Shown: in pieces, positions 35,575 to 44,440 of the stretch
Layout of the letters: each line of letters starts with the position of its first letter
Position numbering within the stretch: the stretch's first letter is position 1
From: Runella aurantiaca
GTDB taxonomy: Bacteria; Bacteroidota; Bacteroidia; Cytophagales; Spirosomataceae
Length of the DNA stretch: 64,000 bases
NCBI RefSeq assembly: GCF_003339505.1
Contig: NZ_QPIW01000009.1
Location: forward strand, 173,125 to 237,124
Direction: 5' to 3'
Notes under the pieces: generated by a model
Seen by the model: only the letters and a program-made list of their open reading frames with translations
Databases searched by the model: none
What the model was told of the DNA's origin: nothing
Made by a program: the position numbers and the translations under genes

Positions 35575-38500
35575 ATGAATGTTAAACATTTACAAAGGAA
35601 GAGGGTAATAATTGCACTTTTCGCAGTCGTTGCGTCTCTTTTTATGATTTTCCCGGCGGCACAAGCCCAGGTTACCGCCTCTTCAATTCGGGGTATTGTA
35701 AAAGATGATAAGGGAGCAGAGCTTCCGGGTGCTACCATCGTAGCTACTCACTTACCTTCTGGAACAAAATACGGAACCGTTACCAACGAAAAAGGACGTT
35801 ATGTATTACCCTCCGTGCGGGTGGGTGGACCCTACAAAGTTACGGTTACTTTTGTTGGCTTTAAAGAACAATCTAAAGAAGACATTGTTGCAAACTTGGG
35901 TGCCTCTGCCGATGCTAACTTCTCGTTGGTTGAAGATGGCAAAGAAATTCAGGAAATTGTGGTAACCAGCGGTCGCTCGGATATTTTCTCTTCGGGACGT
36001 ACGGGGGCAGCTACTACATTGGGCCTCAACGCCGTAAACAGCCTGCCTACCATCGGTCGTACCATTGATGACATCACCAAGTACAATGCGTACAGCAACG
36101 GTCGCTCATTTGCGGGTCAGGATAGTCGTCTTAACAACTTTACCATCGACGGTGCGGTGTTTAACAACGGTTTTGGATTGGGTTCATCAGCTCAGGCTGG
36201 TGGACGTACTGGAACTACTGCCGTATCATTGGATGCGATTGAGCAGGTACAAATCAACATCGCACCTTTCGACGTACGTCAGTCAGGTTTTGCGGGTGCT
36301 GGTATCAACGCCGTTACTCGCTCAGGAACAAATGAAGTGACGGGTTCGGCCTACTATCTTACAAGAGGCAGTAACTTAGTCGGCAAAAAAGCGGACGGAA
36401 GAGATTTGCCAACGGTAAACATCAACGAGAAAACGTTTGGTTTCCGCGTGGGTGCGCCAATCATTAAAGATAAGTTGTTCATTTTCGCCAACTTCGAAAC
36501 CTTTACCAGCTCTACACCAGCTACCACTTGGGTGGCGGCTCGTGCGGGTGCGGCGGGTAACGTTTCACGCGTTACTTACGATGACTTGACCGATATTGCC
36601 AACTTCATGAAGACCAACTTCAATTATGAATCAGGGGCTATCGACAACTTTAACAATGAAGTTAAAAGTACCAAAGGATTGGTTCGTCTTGATTACAACA
36701 TCAACAACAACCACAAGTTGACGTTGCGCTACTCGCACCACAATTCGCAGTCGGGGGCCATCATCAGTAACAGTAACAGTAGCAACACCGCAGGAAATGG
36801 TAACCGTACCAACTCTTCGTTGGCGCTTTCGCCCGAAAACACGGGTTATCTGATTGCGGATAACACGCGTTCTTTGGTTGCTGAATTGAACTCTAACTTT
36901 GGCGGTAAATTTGCCAATAACTTCATCGCTACCTATAACAAGCAAAATGAAGATCGTCAGTACAAGAATGAAATCTTCCCAACGATTGACATTTTGAAAG
37001 ACGGAAGTACCTACACTTCTACGGGTTTTGACCCTTTTACCCCCAACAACAAGCTGAACTACTCAACGTTGAACTTTACCAATAACTTGAGTTACTTCGC
37101 GGGCAAGCATACCCTGACCTTGGGTTTAGCTTATGAGCACTTTACGTCAAACAACGTATTCTTCCCGTCTTCAAACGGAGTTTATGTTTTCAATTCAATC
37201 GACGATTTCAAAACGGCTTTGTTGGCTTATAAAGCCAATCCAAATTTGACGGTTTCGCCAGTAACAATGCCTCGTTTCAACTACCGCTATTCGTTGTTGC
37301 CAAACGGAGCTGAGCCTTTGCAGACCTTGAAGCAATCGACTTACACAGCTTATGTACAGGATGAGTTTCAGGTAAACGACAAATTCAAGCTAACAGGTGG
37401 TGTTCGTTTTGATATGTTTGACTACAATGATGATTTAGCCAAAGACTTCAACAACCCTGTGGTTGCGGGTTTGACGTATCGGGACGAAAATGGTAATCCT
37501 TTAAAAGTAAGCACGGGGGCATTTCCGAGCAACAAAATTCTGGTGTCGCCACGTATCGGTTTTAACTTGGATGTGAAAGGTGACAGAACGACCCAAATCA
37601 GAGGTGGAACGGGTATTTTTGTATCACGTATTCCACAAGTATTGGTTTCAAACCAATTGGGTAACAACGGGGTAAATACCGCAGTTTTGAACTTTACTAA
37701 CACCACTGCGTATCCGTTTACGTTGGATCCTACCCGTTATAAGCCAGCTACAACTGACATCACTAAACTGCCTGCGTACGTAATCAACGCCTCGGTAGAC
37801 GGATTGAAAAACCCTGTCATTTGGAAGTCTAACTTGGCGATTGACCAAAAATTGCCTTGGGGATTAATCGGAACATTGGAAGGTATCTACAACAAGAATA
37901 TTCAGGCGCTTCGCTACATTGATGGTAACTTAAACGGTCCAAACAGAACTTTGAGCGGTCCAGATACGCGTGGTCGTTTCCCTGGTTCGGGTTTATCAGG
38001 AGCCGCCGTCAACCCTGCCCGTTTTATCAACTCTGCAAACACCAACGCGTTTATCCTGACCAACACGAAAGAAGGTTACTCTTACTCTTTCACGGCTAAA
38101 TTGGAAAAAACAGCTACCAAAGGCTTGAGCGGTATGCTAGGATATACTTACTCATTAGCGAAAGACATTCAATCGGTAGCGAGTACGGTATTGGCCAACA
38201 TCCCAACGGTTGCGGGTCAAAACTTCTTGACTCCATCATGGTCTGACAACGATTTGCGTCACCGTTTTGTAGGATACTTGAACTACCGTTTGAATTACGG
38301 CGGTAAATTGGGTGGCTCTACCATGTTTACGTTGGGTATGGTTTCCAACAGCGGCTTCAAAATCTCTTATACCTCAGGAAGTGACATCAACGGCGACGGT
38401 CAGAACAATGACCTTATCTTTGTACCAAACAGAGGAAGTGATTTGACGTTTGCTTCTTTGACTGCGGGTGGAAAAACCTTCACACCCGACCAACAGGCGG

Positions 38501-38910
38501 CGGCGTTTGATGCTTACATCGAAAACGACCCTTATTTGAAATCACGTCGCGGTCAATACGCAGAGCGTAACGGCGCCACTGTACCTTGGCTGACTCGTTT
38601 TGACTTTACCGTTGAGCAAGATTTTTATGTGTCGGTGGGCGCAAAAGGAAAGAAAAATATCATCCGTTTGCGTTTTGACGTGCTGAACGTAGGTAACCTC
38701 ATTAACAATGCCTGGGGTGTAGCTGAAACAACTACTACCACCAACCCATTGACAATGGCGTCTATCAGCGCAACGGGCGTTCCAACGTATCGTATGGCTA
38801 CACAATCTGTAAATGGCGAAACTATCTTGTTGCGTGATGCTTTTGTGAAGAGCATCAACGTAAACAACGTATGGCAAGGTCAGTTCGGTATTCGCTACAT
38901 CTTCAACTAG
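35575..38910 (+). CDS. TonB-dependent outer-membrane receptor (CarboxypepD_reg start)
   Basis: A 1111-residue outer-membrane protein. Residues 1-31 are a signal peptide ending AAQAQ; residues about 37-118 form a CarboxypepD_reg domain ([50 protein letters not shown]); then a plug-like segment with [43 protein letters not shown], and a long beta-barrel ending [13 protein letters not shown]. Proteins of this type lack the SusC/SusD pairing and are often annotated as OmpA/TonB-related adhesion or transport proteins. No SusD gene follows. The many strong codons (AAC, ACC, CGT) point to high expression. Substrate unknown. Confidence 0.9.
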   Translation: MNVKHLQRKRVIIALFAVVASLFMIFPAAQAQVTASSIRGIVKDDKGAELPGATIVATHLPSGTKYGTVTNEKGRYVLPSVRVGGPYKVTVTFVGFKEQSKEDIVANLGASADANFSLVEDGKEIQEIVVTSGRSDIFSSGRTGAATTLGLNAVNSLPTIGRTIDDITKYNAYSNGRSFAGQDSRLNNFTIDGAVFNNGFGLGSSAQAGGRTGTTAVSLDAIEQVQINIAPFDVRQSGFAGAGINAVTRSGTNEVTGSAYYLTRGSNLVGKKADGRDLPTVNINEKTFGFRVGAPIIKDKLFIFANFETFTSSTPATTWVAARAGAAGNVSRVTYDDLTDIANFMKTNFNYESGAIDNFNNEVKSTKGLVRLDYNINNNHKLTLRYSHHNSQSGAIISNSNSSNTAGNGNRTNSSLALSPENTGYLIADNTRSLVAELNSNFGGKFANNFIATYNKQNEDRQYKNEIFPTIDILKDGSTYTSTGFDPFTPNNKLNYSTLNFTNNLSYFAGKHTLTLGLAYEHFTSNNVFFPSSNGVYVFNSIDDFKTALLAYKANPNLTVSPVTMPRFNYRYSLLPNGAEPLQTLKQSTYTAYVQDEFQVNDKFKLTGGVRFDMFDYNDDLAKDFNNPVVAGLTYRDENGNPLKVSTGAFPSNKILVSPRIGFNLDVKGDRTTQIRGGTGIFVSRIPQVLVSNQLGNNGVNTAVLNFTNTTAYPFTLDPTRYKPATTDITKLPAYVINASVDGLKNPVIWKSNLAIDQKLPWGLIGTLEGIYNKNIQALRYIDGNLNGPNRTLSGPDTRGRFPGSGLSGAAVNPARFINSANTNAFILTNTKEGYSYSFTAKLEKTATKGLSGMLGYTYSLAKDIQSVASTVLANIPTVAGQNFLTPSWSDNDLRHRFVGYLNYRLNYGGKLGGSTMFTLGMVSNSGFKISYTSGSDINGDGQNNDLIFVPNRGSDLTFASLTAGGKTFTPDQQAAAFDAYIENDPYLKSRRGQYAERNGATVPWLTRFDFTVEQDFYVSVGAKGKKNIIRLRFDVLNVGNLINNAWGVAETTTTTNPLTMASISATGVPTYRMATQSVNGETILLRDAFVKSINVNNVWQGQFGIRYIFN

Positions 38911-38930
38911 CAGTTGCCGTTTTTATCATC

Positions 38931-38964
38931 AAAAAATCCCACGCCTAAAACGTGGGATTTTTTG
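38931..38964 (+). terminator. terminator after the TonB receptor gene
   Basis: AAAAAATCCCACG and CGTGGGATTTTTT form a 13-bp stem with a seven-base loop, 20 bases after the stop. Confidence 0.9.
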
Positions 38965-39112
38965 TGAAAAAGAGCCAAATTCGTCAGATAATAAAAAAAA
39001 AGCTCCCTTTTGAATTTTTCAGTTTTTCTGTTTCTAATTTTTCTGTTTCTTAGTGTCGCTTTTCTTTGTTCTTTTGCAGGGAAAACAGTAAACCACCAAA
39101 ACTTAATACATT

Positions 39113-39490
39113 ATGTCGCAAAAGCGCGTTCTCATCGCTGAGGATAGTTCCGTAATCCAAAACTTAGCCCGTAAGATTTTGGAATTTCAAAATTATGAAA
39201 TTACAGCCGTCAAAAACGGTGAGCAAGTAATGCAAATTGTAGACAAAGAAGATTTTGACATCGTTTTGCTCGACATCAACATGCCCATCATGGACGGCAT
39301 GGAATGCGTAAAAGCCATCCGAGCGCTCGGCGATAAGAAAAAATCAAACTTGCCAGTTGTGGCCATCACGGGCAATGCCAAAAACTACTCGGAAGAAGAA
39401 TTTAAGGCCGCAGGCTTCAACGATGTGTTGGTAAAACCACTCAACTTTGACCGCCTCGTGGAGATTGTAAATGAATTAACGGAAGAGTAA
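39113..39490 (+). CDS. single-domain CheY-like response regulator
   Basis: A 125-residue receiver domain. Acidic pocket Glu10/Asp11 in VLIAEDSSVIQNLA, phosphoacceptor Asp54 in DIVLLDINMPIMDG, Thr in VVAITGNAKN, and Lys in VLVKPLNFDRL are all present, so it can be phosphorylated by a histidine kinase. No output domain follows, hence it acts by binding a partner, as in CheY or phosphorelays. The kinase is not in the window. SixA at 5070 could in principle act on the same relay, but nothing links them. Highly expressed-looking codons. Confidence 0.9.
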   Translation: MSQKRVLIAEDSSVIQNLARKILEFQNYEITAVKNGEQVMQIVDKEDFDIVLLDINMPIMDGMECVKAIRALGDKKKSNLPVVAITGNAKNYSEEEFKAAGFNDVLVKPLNFDRLVEIVNELTEE

Positions 39491-39492
39491 TA

Positions 39493-39565
39493 GCGGAAGC
39501 GAGAAGTGAGCAGCGAGAATGTAAAAAAAACATCACTCGCTCCTGACTTCTCGCTCCTCACTTCT
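39493..39565. repeat. second inverted heptanucleotide array
   Basis: Left arm GCGAGAA-GTGAGCA-GCGAGAA and right arm CGCTCCT-GACTTCT-CGCTCCT-CACTTCT are seven-base units in inverted orientation around an A-rich centre. They fold into one long hairpin that ends five bases before the ATG of the MBL gene and could act as an mRNA-end hairpin. Confidence 0.65.
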
Positions 39566-39570
39566 TAAAA

Positions 39571-40332
39571 ATGATTGTCACACTCCTAGGTACCGGAACT
39601 TCTTCGGGCGTACCGTTGATTGGCTGTAGCTGCGATGTATGTCGCTCGTTGGACTACCGCGACAAACGGCTGCGGGTTTCGATACACTTGGCAGTAAACG
39701 GTCATCATTTTGTCGTTGATACGGGCCCGGATTTTCGTCAACAGATGTTGCGGGAAGGAATCAGCCAATTGGATGCCGTAATCTTTACGCATCAGCACAA
39801 AGACCATACCGCAGGGCTGGACGACGTCCGTGCGTTTAATTTCCTTCAGCAGCGCGATATGCCCGTTTATGGACGGGCGGAAGTACTGGAGCAAATTCAC
39901 CGCGAATTTGAGTACGTTTTTGCCGAACACCGTTACCCGGGCATTCCCCGCCTGCAACTTCACGAAATTAGCAATACCCCTTTTGAGGTCAAAGGCGTCA
40001 CTTTTATTCCTATTGACGTGCTGCACCACAAACTCCCCGTTTTTGGCTTTCGGGTAAGCAACTTCGCGTACGTGACTGACGTAAATCACATTGCGGAGTC
40101 TGAACAACACAAATTGAAAGGGTTGGATGTGTTGGTGCTGGGAGCCCTTCAGCGAGATCAACATATTTCACACTATTCACTGGAGCAGGCATTGGGCATG
40201 GTGGAAAGGCTGCAACCCAAAATGACCTATTTTACGCACGTCAGTCATAAAATGGGCAAACACGGCGACGTAGAAAAGGAGCTTCCGCCCACGGTGCGAC
40301 TGGGATATGATGGCCTAAAATTGAAATTGTAG
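39571..40332 (+). CDS. MBL-fold metallohydrolase (PhnP-like)
   Basis: A 253-residue metallo-beta-lactamase-fold enzyme. The zinc site is FTHQHKDHTAGLDD (His-x-His-x-Asp-His); other ligands are in DVLHHKLPVFGF and YVTDVNHI, and YFTHVSHKMGKH near the C-terminus. The start LLGTGTSSGVPLIGCSCDVC with a Cys pair (Cys-x-Cys-x-x-Cys) is typical of the PhnP/lipoyl-type MBL group, which acts on cyclic phosphate diesters or related substrates. No phosphonate genes are near, so substrate is open. It follows the CheY-like gene by 80 bases and may share its transcript. Confidence 0.85.
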   Translation: MIVTLLGTGTSSGVPLIGCSCDVCRSLDYRDKRLRVSIHLAVNGHHFVVDTGPDFRQQMLREGISQLDAVIFTHQHKDHTAGLDDVRAFNFLQQRDMPVYGRAEVLEQIHREFEYVFAEHRYPGIPRLQLHEISNTPFEVKGVTFIPIDVLHHKLPVFGFRVSNFAYVTDVNHIAESEQHKLKGLDVLVLGALQRDQHISHYSLEQALGMVERLQPKMTYFTHVSHKMGKHGDVEKELPPTVRLGYDGLKLKL

Positions 40333-40425
40333 CAGAGCTGAAATAAAAGTGTAATTTTTTTCAATCCGAAACCGATTGATTTTCAGTATAAAAGCAAATT
40401 ATTTGAAAATTTTACACATTTTCCG

Positions 40426-40456
40426 TTTGGAATTGAAATTTAAACAGCTACCTTTG
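40426..40456 (+). promoter_or_regulatory. promoter of tRNA-Arg
   Basis: TTTG (40426-40429), 19 bases, TACCTTTG (40449-40456) is a perfect Bacteroidota -33/-7 pair, 32 bases before the tRNA. Confidence 0.75.
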
Positions 40457-40488
40457 CAGTCCCAAAACAACGGGAAATATAAAGAATC

Positions 40489-40562
40489 GGATGCGTAGCT
40501 CAATTGGATAGAGCACCTGACTACGGATCAGGAGGTTTGGGGTTCGAATCCCTACGCGTCCA
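40489..40562 (+). tRNA. tRNA-Arg(ACG)
   Basis: A 74-base tRNA: acceptor GGATGCG pairing with CGCGTCC, with D arm AGCTCAATTGGATAGAGC, anticodon stem CCTGA/TCAGG with loop CTACGGA (anticodon ACG, reads CGN Arg codons through inosine), T arm GGTTCGAATCC. CCA is not encoded as such (CA then CCAG follows). Its 3' end is the likely attB/attL of the adjacent integrative element. Confidence 0.95.
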
Positions 40563-40753
40563 CCAGTCCTAACAATTAAAGCCCTAATTTTCAGGGCTTT
40601 AATTGTTTTAAGGGGGTTCATTTGAGTGCTATTTAGTCTATTTTGGTACTCATAAATATTCATAGATAACTACTCATTTAGTACCCATTTTTGTACCGGT
40701 CTTTTACGACTTTTAGTAGATATGTTTGTGCTTACATCTAAACATATCTAACA

Positions 40754-41920
40754 ATGCAAAGCGCTTACGTTCAGTACAAAGTTATTTTTAACCGCAAAAA
40801 CGAACTTAATAAAGAGGGAAAAGCTCTCATTCAGGTTCGGGCCTACCATGAAGGCAAAAGTCGTTTTTTCGGTACAGGCATTTACATTGCTCCTAACGAT
40901 TGGAACGCTAAAAAGATGCAACCTAAAGACCCGATATTGCTGCGTAAAATAGAGCAATTTCTTCATGAGTTGAAGCAGTATGAGTTTGAGGTCCGAACAA
41001 AATGTAATTCCTTCCAAATATCTAACTTCGATCAGTACGGACAGCCCATTGAGCCTGTTAAACCTACCAATGTCTCCTTTACCGTTTTTTTTGGAAAACA
41101 GCTTGAAGAAGAGCGCCAATTAGCTCAGCCTTCTTGGCGTATACGTAGACGTTCTTATGATGTGTTTAAAGAATTCAGAAAGGATGTTTTGTTTACTGAG
41201 GTCAATTATGAGCTGGTACATAAGTTTGGGCAGTTCTTAGAAAGTAAGCGTTTTCATCCCAATACTATCTATAAACATCAAAAGCATTTACGCAAATACG
41301 TACTCCTTGCACTTCGCTACAAACATATTATAGAGAATCCCTTTCAATACTTTCCCCTAAAGCAGGTAGAAACGAATGCACAATTTCTAACAGTTGAGGA
41401 AGTGGGGCGCTTGGAGTCTTTGGCATTCACTTCTGAGCAGTGGAGATTGGAGAAAAGCCGTGATATGTTCCTTTTTTCGTGTTTTACAGGTCTTCGTTAC
41501 AGTGATGTGGAAGGATTACGTCCCAAAGACTTTATCAATGCGCCCGAAGGCTTAGAGCTTGAATATCGAGCCCAAAAGACTGGGAAGTTCGGTAAGAAAT
41601 ACCTGTATCTCATGTATGAGGGGAAGCCCCAAGCTATTGCCAGAAAGTATATTTCAGTGGATGAGAATCGACCTCTTTTTAGAGGCTTGACTAACCCCAA
41701 AGTAAATAAAGACCTCAAGCAACTGGCAAAAATGGCGGCTATTCATAAGCATATCTGCTTTAAAGATAGCCGAGATACATTCGGAACGGATATGATAACG
41801 AAAGTTGATTTTAGGGTTGTGCAGGATGAATTGCAACATACCAGCCCTAATACTACCAAGAAGTATGTTCAAATGAATGACGAGCTTAAAAAGCAGCGCT
41901 TAACTCAAATTAAATGGTAA
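40754..41920 (+). CDS. tyrosine integrase of the tRNA-Arg element
   Basis: A 388-residue Bacteroidota-type integrase. Residues 1-90 form an arm-binding domain (YKVIFNRKNELNKEGKALIQVRAYHEGKSRFFGTGIYIAP), then a SAM-like core-binding domain and the catalytic domain. Catalytic Arg lies in FTGLRYSDVEGL (about 248), the second Arg in SRDTFGTDM (about 341), His in LQHTSPN and the nucleophile in TTKKYVQM (about 371). The first His of the usual HxxR box is Asp here. It lies 190 bases from the tRNA, pointing away from it, as expected for an element inserted in the tRNA 3' end. It would catalyse integration and, with an excisionase, excision. Confidence 0.9.
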   Translation: MQSAYVQYKVIFNRKNELNKEGKALIQVRAYHEGKSRFFGTGIYIAPNDWNAKKMQPKDPILLRKIEQFLHELKQYEFEVRTKCNSFQISNFDQYGQPIEPVKPTNVSFTVFFGKQLEEERQLAQPSWRIRRRSYDVFKEFRKDVLFTEVNYELVHKFGQFLESKRFHPNTIYKHQKHLRKYVLLALRYKHIIENPFQYFPLKQVETNAQFLTVEEVGRLESLAFTSEQWRLEKSRDMFLFSCFTGLRYSDVEGLRPKDFINAPEGLELEYRAQKTGKFGKKYLYLMYEGKPQAIARKYISVDENRPLFRGLTNPKVNKDLKQLAKMAAIHKHICFKDSRDTFGTDMITKVDFRVVQDELQHTSPNTTKKYVQMNDELKKQRLTQIKW

Positions 41921-41921
41921 A

Positions 41922-42776
41922 ATGGAAGCTAGTGAAACGCCAAAACGGAAACAACGGACAGTTACGAAGCCTTATCAAAAACATAAGGTGGATTATAAAA
42001 TTGTAATTGAGCATAAATTAAATAAATCTTATTCTCATACAAAAGATCCTGAATTACGTCAGTATGATAGTCTTCCGCTTTATATTGAAATAAGAGCTAA
42101 ACGACAGACGGCATTTGTACCAAGTCGCTTGATTTTTTACTCAACACCCCTAATATTTGACCAATATTTTAACTTATCTATTGTCCAAAGATTGATAGAA
42201 AGAGAAAAAAAAGATATTTTAGAATCATTAACACCAATTATTGAGGAAAAAGGTGATGAATTTAGAATTTTTGAATGGTATGAGTGTTATAAGAAAGAAA
42301 TATTTAAAGATAAGGTAGTACTAGACGCAATAATTGCAAGAATATTTAAAGAGAATTTTATAGAGTTATTGGTTAAGGAAGGAATTGACAAATCATTTTA
42401 TAAAATTTTATGTGAAAGCAATACAAGGACAAATGAACTAATCAAAAGTGTATATTTAGCAACTGTTTTAGAAAAATTAAATGTAAAAGGCTTTCGCTCT
42501 TTTTTTTACTTACATCTTACATTTGTAAAAAAAATATGGTTTAAATTAGAAATAGAAAGTAAAAACCCTAACGAGAATTACAGGGACCCTAAATCTGCAA
42601 CTATACATTTGACAACCTTCTTTAGCTTATCCGATATAAAATCTGGGTTCTTTAAAAGGATTATAAGTGAATTTTTGGACCTAGACAAAGATGAATTTGC
42701 TCGGAAAGCATTAGAAAAATATGAAAAACTTATATTGGATTATGACCTCAAACGCATAGAAGTATCAGGAAAATAA
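41922..42776 (+). CDS. AT-rich gene of unknown function in the integrative element
   Basis: A 284-residue protein starting one base after the integrase stop, so translation is coupled. The composition is very AT-rich compared with the integrase, rich in Lys, Ile, Glu and Phe. There are no membrane segments and no motif that I recognise. N-terminal 30 residues are basic (KRKQRTVTKPYQKHK), followed by a beta-rich part (LYIEIRAKRQTAFVPSRLIFYSTPLIF) and a long helical part. Codon use is unlike the chromosome, which supports recent transfer. It could be a cargo gene or an integrase partner. Confidence 0.6.
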   Translation: MEASETPKRKQRTVTKPYQKHKVDYKIVIEHKLNKSYSHTKDPELRQYDSLPLYIEIRAKRQTAFVPSRLIFYSTPLIFDQYFNLSIVQRLIEREKKDILESLTPIIEEKGDEFRIFEWYECYKKEIFKDKVVLDAIIARIFKENFIELLVKEGIDKSFYKILCESNTRTNELIKSVYLATVLEKLNVKGFRSFFYLHLTFVKKIWFKLEIESKNPNENYRDPKSATIHLTTFFSLSDIKSGFFKRIISEFLDLDKDEFARKALEKYEKLILDYDLKRIEVSGK

Positions 42777-42822
42777 AATATAAATGTTCTCATAGTTTAT
42801 TTTTTCTCTACAAACATTTTTA

Positions 42823-42830
42823 TACCTTTG
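42823..42830 (+). promoter_or_regulatory. -7 box ahead of the HTH gene
   Basis: TACCTTTG matches the -7 consensus 36 bases before the ATG at 42866; TTTA lies at the -33 position. Placed where the excisionase-like gene would need its own promoter. Confidence 0.5.
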
Positions 42831-42865
42831 TATGGTATTAGATAATCATATATATTCTATTAACC

Positions 42866-43162
42866 ATGCAAACCTCTTCCGTTACCTTGGAAAGTCTCTA
42901 TGCCGAGCTTCAGGCAGTAAAGGCATTACTTCAGAAGCCTGCTCCTTCCATTAGCTCTAATGAGGAAGATCAATTACTTACACCTACTGAAGTCTGCAAA
43001 CTGTTAAAAATCAGTCGTTCTCAATTTGAGAGAATGAAAAATAATGGTTTTATCCAAGTTGCGCGTAACCTTAAAGATCCTAAAAGCCGTAAGATTTACG
43101 TTAGCAGAATAGAACTTTTTAAGACATTCCGCAAAGATTTTAGTGACCAAACCGCCTTGTAA
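42866..43162 (+). CDS. excisionase/AlpA-like helix-turn-helix protein
   Basis: A 98-residue protein with a short helical N-terminus (LYAELQAVKALLQK) and a MerR/HTH_17-type winged helix: LLTPTEVCKLLKISRSQFERMKNNGFIQVARNLKDPKSRKIYVSRIELFKTF. Such proteins are the usual excisionase or AlpA-type regulators of Bacteroidota integrative elements; they bind near attL/attR and steer the integrase toward excision, and may activate other element genes. It is separated from the integrase by the AT-rich gene and has its own -7 box. A perfect 14-bp hairpin overlaps its 3' end. Confidence 0.8.
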   Translation: MQTSSVTLESLYAELQAVKALLQKPAPSISSNEEDQLLTPTEVCKLLKISRSQFERMKNNGFIQVARNLKDPKSRKIYVSRIELFKTFRKDFSDQTAL

Positions 43163-43177
43163 TAGGCGGTTTGGTCA
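43144..43177 (+). terminator. perfect 14-bp hairpin at the end of the HTH gene
   Basis: TGACCAAACCGCCT and AGGCGGTTTGGTCA enclose a six-base loop that contains the stop codon. The following sequence is AT-rich, but lacks a run of T; it likely ends or attenuates the HTH transcript before the small ORFs. Confidence 0.75.
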
Positions 43178-43381
43178 ATTAAAATCAAATTTTCCTGCTA
43201 CCCCGATTGGCCATTCAGTAAAAGTTAGCTAAGAAACTTAAAGTCTTGAAAATCAGCACCGCTTACCGGGCTGACTCTAATCATATTGCTTTTTAGTCCA
43301 AGTTTTCACTAAGCGACCCCGAAACCTGTGGCTATACGGTTCCCGCTGTTGTATCACTAACCCTTGCTTAACCTTACTACC

Positions 43382-43588
43382 ATGTTTCCAACCATCCAAG
43401 CTCAGCACCTCCAACCGGCAGCCCCTTTCCGCTTCCCCGGTAAACGCAAATGGCGAGTAGCCAAAGAAGTGGCGTTTCTCAAAACGGACCATCCCCAATT
43501 CAAAGGTAAGCTCATTATTGTCCTTGACAACTGTAAACAATATGTCGTTGACCCTACTCGGGAAGTTGAACTCTTTTCCTCATGCTGA
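43382..43588 (+). CDS. small ORF 1 of the element
   Basis: A 68-residue basic protein from the ATG at 43382 (MFPTIQAQHLQPAAPFRF); the extra six residues from 43364 seem to be leader. It contains RKWRVAKEVAFLKTDHPQFKGKLIIVLDNCKQYVVDPTREVELF, which looks like a small beta-rich fold. No family is recognised. The next ORF starts seven bases before its stop codon ends, so the two overlap and are probably coupled. GC is similar to the chromosome and higher than that of the AT-rich genes. Confidence 0.5.
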   Translation: MFPTIQAQHLQPAAPFRFPGKRKWRVAKEVAFLKTDHPQFKGKLIIVLDNCKQYVVDPTREVELFSSC

Positions 43589-43797
43589 ATCCCACTTTTC
43601 ATTCCGACCGTTTGGCCATTTGCCAACCCCTCGACTGGACACCAGCGCAGCTAGAAGATGCACTGAGTCAACTTGAAGCCGCCCTTGAGTCAACCTCCTG
43701 TCATAGTCTGCCTAACGACTACATCGAGCGTCTGCATTATCATCTTACGTACCTGAATCATCAGAAAAGGATTACTCGAAAAAACACCCAAGAATGA
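43582..43797 (+). CDS. small ORF 2 of the element
   Basis: A 71-residue protein, LDWTPAQLEDALSQLEAALESTSCHSLPNDYIERLHYHLTYLNHQKRITRKN, predicted to be two amphipathic helices with a basic end. It overlaps the preceding ORF by seven bases and the next by four (ATGA), a coupled layout that makes real expression likely. I do not recognise a family. Small helical proteins next to a primase are common in satellites and plasmids, but no role can be given. Confidence 0.5.
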   Translation: MLNPTFHSDRLAICQPLDWTPAQLEDALSQLEAALESTSCHSLPNDYIERLHYHLTYLNHQKRITRKNTQE

Positions 43798-44015
43798 CTC
43801 CTGAAGTACATCTGAAAGCCCAAAACCTTCAGAAGGAAATGGCATTCCTCAAAAATGACGCCCGTGAATTCAGACACAACCTGAACATGGCTGCACTGCG
43901 TTCTAAATCTCCTGAGCATTGCGGTACCTACCCTCTGGCCCAATACCTCAAAAAAATCGTCGATGCCTGGGAAGAAAAGAAACTCTCCGAACTGCAACTT
44001 TACGACGCTTTATAA
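43794..44015 (+). CDS. small ORF 3 of the element
   Basis: A 73-residue protein starting in an ATGA overlap with ORF 2. The sequence is helical (VHLKAQNLQKEMAFLKNDAREFRHNLNMAALRSKSPEHC, then TYPLAQYLKKIVDAWEEKKLSELQLYDAL). A run of heptad-like hydrophobics in the first half could be a short coiled coil. No family is recognised. A separate open frame on the same strand crosses this region from 43919, but the real gene there more likely starts at 44048. Confidence 0.5.
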   Translation: MTPEVHLKAQNLQKEMAFLKNDAREFRHNLNMAALRSKSPEHCGTYPLAQYLKKIVDAWEEKKLSELQLYDAL

Positions 44016-44047
44016 CCGCTTTTTCTTCATTTCAAAACCTCTCCATC

Positions 44048-44308
44048 ATGTCAACACTACAACCGCTCCCGACCTCTCTCCTCAACGATGGCAATCTGAA
44101 AGCGCTCAATAAACTGCTTTCGGAACTCGAACCCACTTTGATGACCGATATGCTTAAACAATTCTTTCGGGGCTGGCTGGCTTCTACTTACGTCGAAGAA
44201 AAAGAGGCAAACGAACGCGCTGACCTCTATTTTACCTTTGAAAGAATGCTGGCCTTTACCGAAGCTCTCCAAGAAGACCTGCCCAAAAACACTGCTGTAC
44301 ATGGCTAG
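44048..44308 (+). CDS. small ORF 4 of the element
   Basis: An 86-residue helical protein from the ATG at 44048 (MSTLQPLPTSLLNDGNLKALNKLLSELEPTLM), 32 bases after ORF 3. It contains a long amphipathic stretch TDMLKQFFRGWLASTYVEEKEANERADLYFTFERMLAFTEAL. I start at 44048 because the longer frame from 43919 covers ORF 3 in another frame. No family is recognised. A hairpin with a T run at 44361-44390 comes after it, so the chain of four small ORFs ends here. Confidence 0.5.
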   Translation: MSTLQPLPTSLLNDGNLKALNKLLSELEPTLMTDMLKQFFRGWLASTYVEEKEANERADLYFTFERMLAFTEALQEDLPKNTAVHG

Positions 44309-44360
44309 AAAGCAAATCCGAGCAAACTTAAAATGCTTTCTCTCAACTCACGACAATAAA

Positions 44361-44390
44361 AAAATGGCGATGGATTCCACCGCCATTTTC
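44361..44390 (+). terminator. hairpin between the small ORFs and the primase gene
   Basis: AAAATGGCG and CGCCATTTT form a nine-base stem around an 11-base loop with T at the exit. It can end the small-ORF transcript. Confidence 0.65.
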
Positions 44391-44440
44391 CATACAAACA
44401 GATATTTTTTAAAGAATGCCGTGTAAAGTAAACCAATCTT

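Noticed and set aside
42866..43162. Phage repressor
   Set aside because: The single winged HTH of MerR/HTH_17 type and its place after the integrase fit an excisionase/AlpA protein; no CI-type domain is present.
44301..44426. 41-residue ORF after small ORF 4
   Set aside because: It runs through a terminator-like hairpin at 44361-44390 and has no protein-like features; kept out as a probable chance frame.
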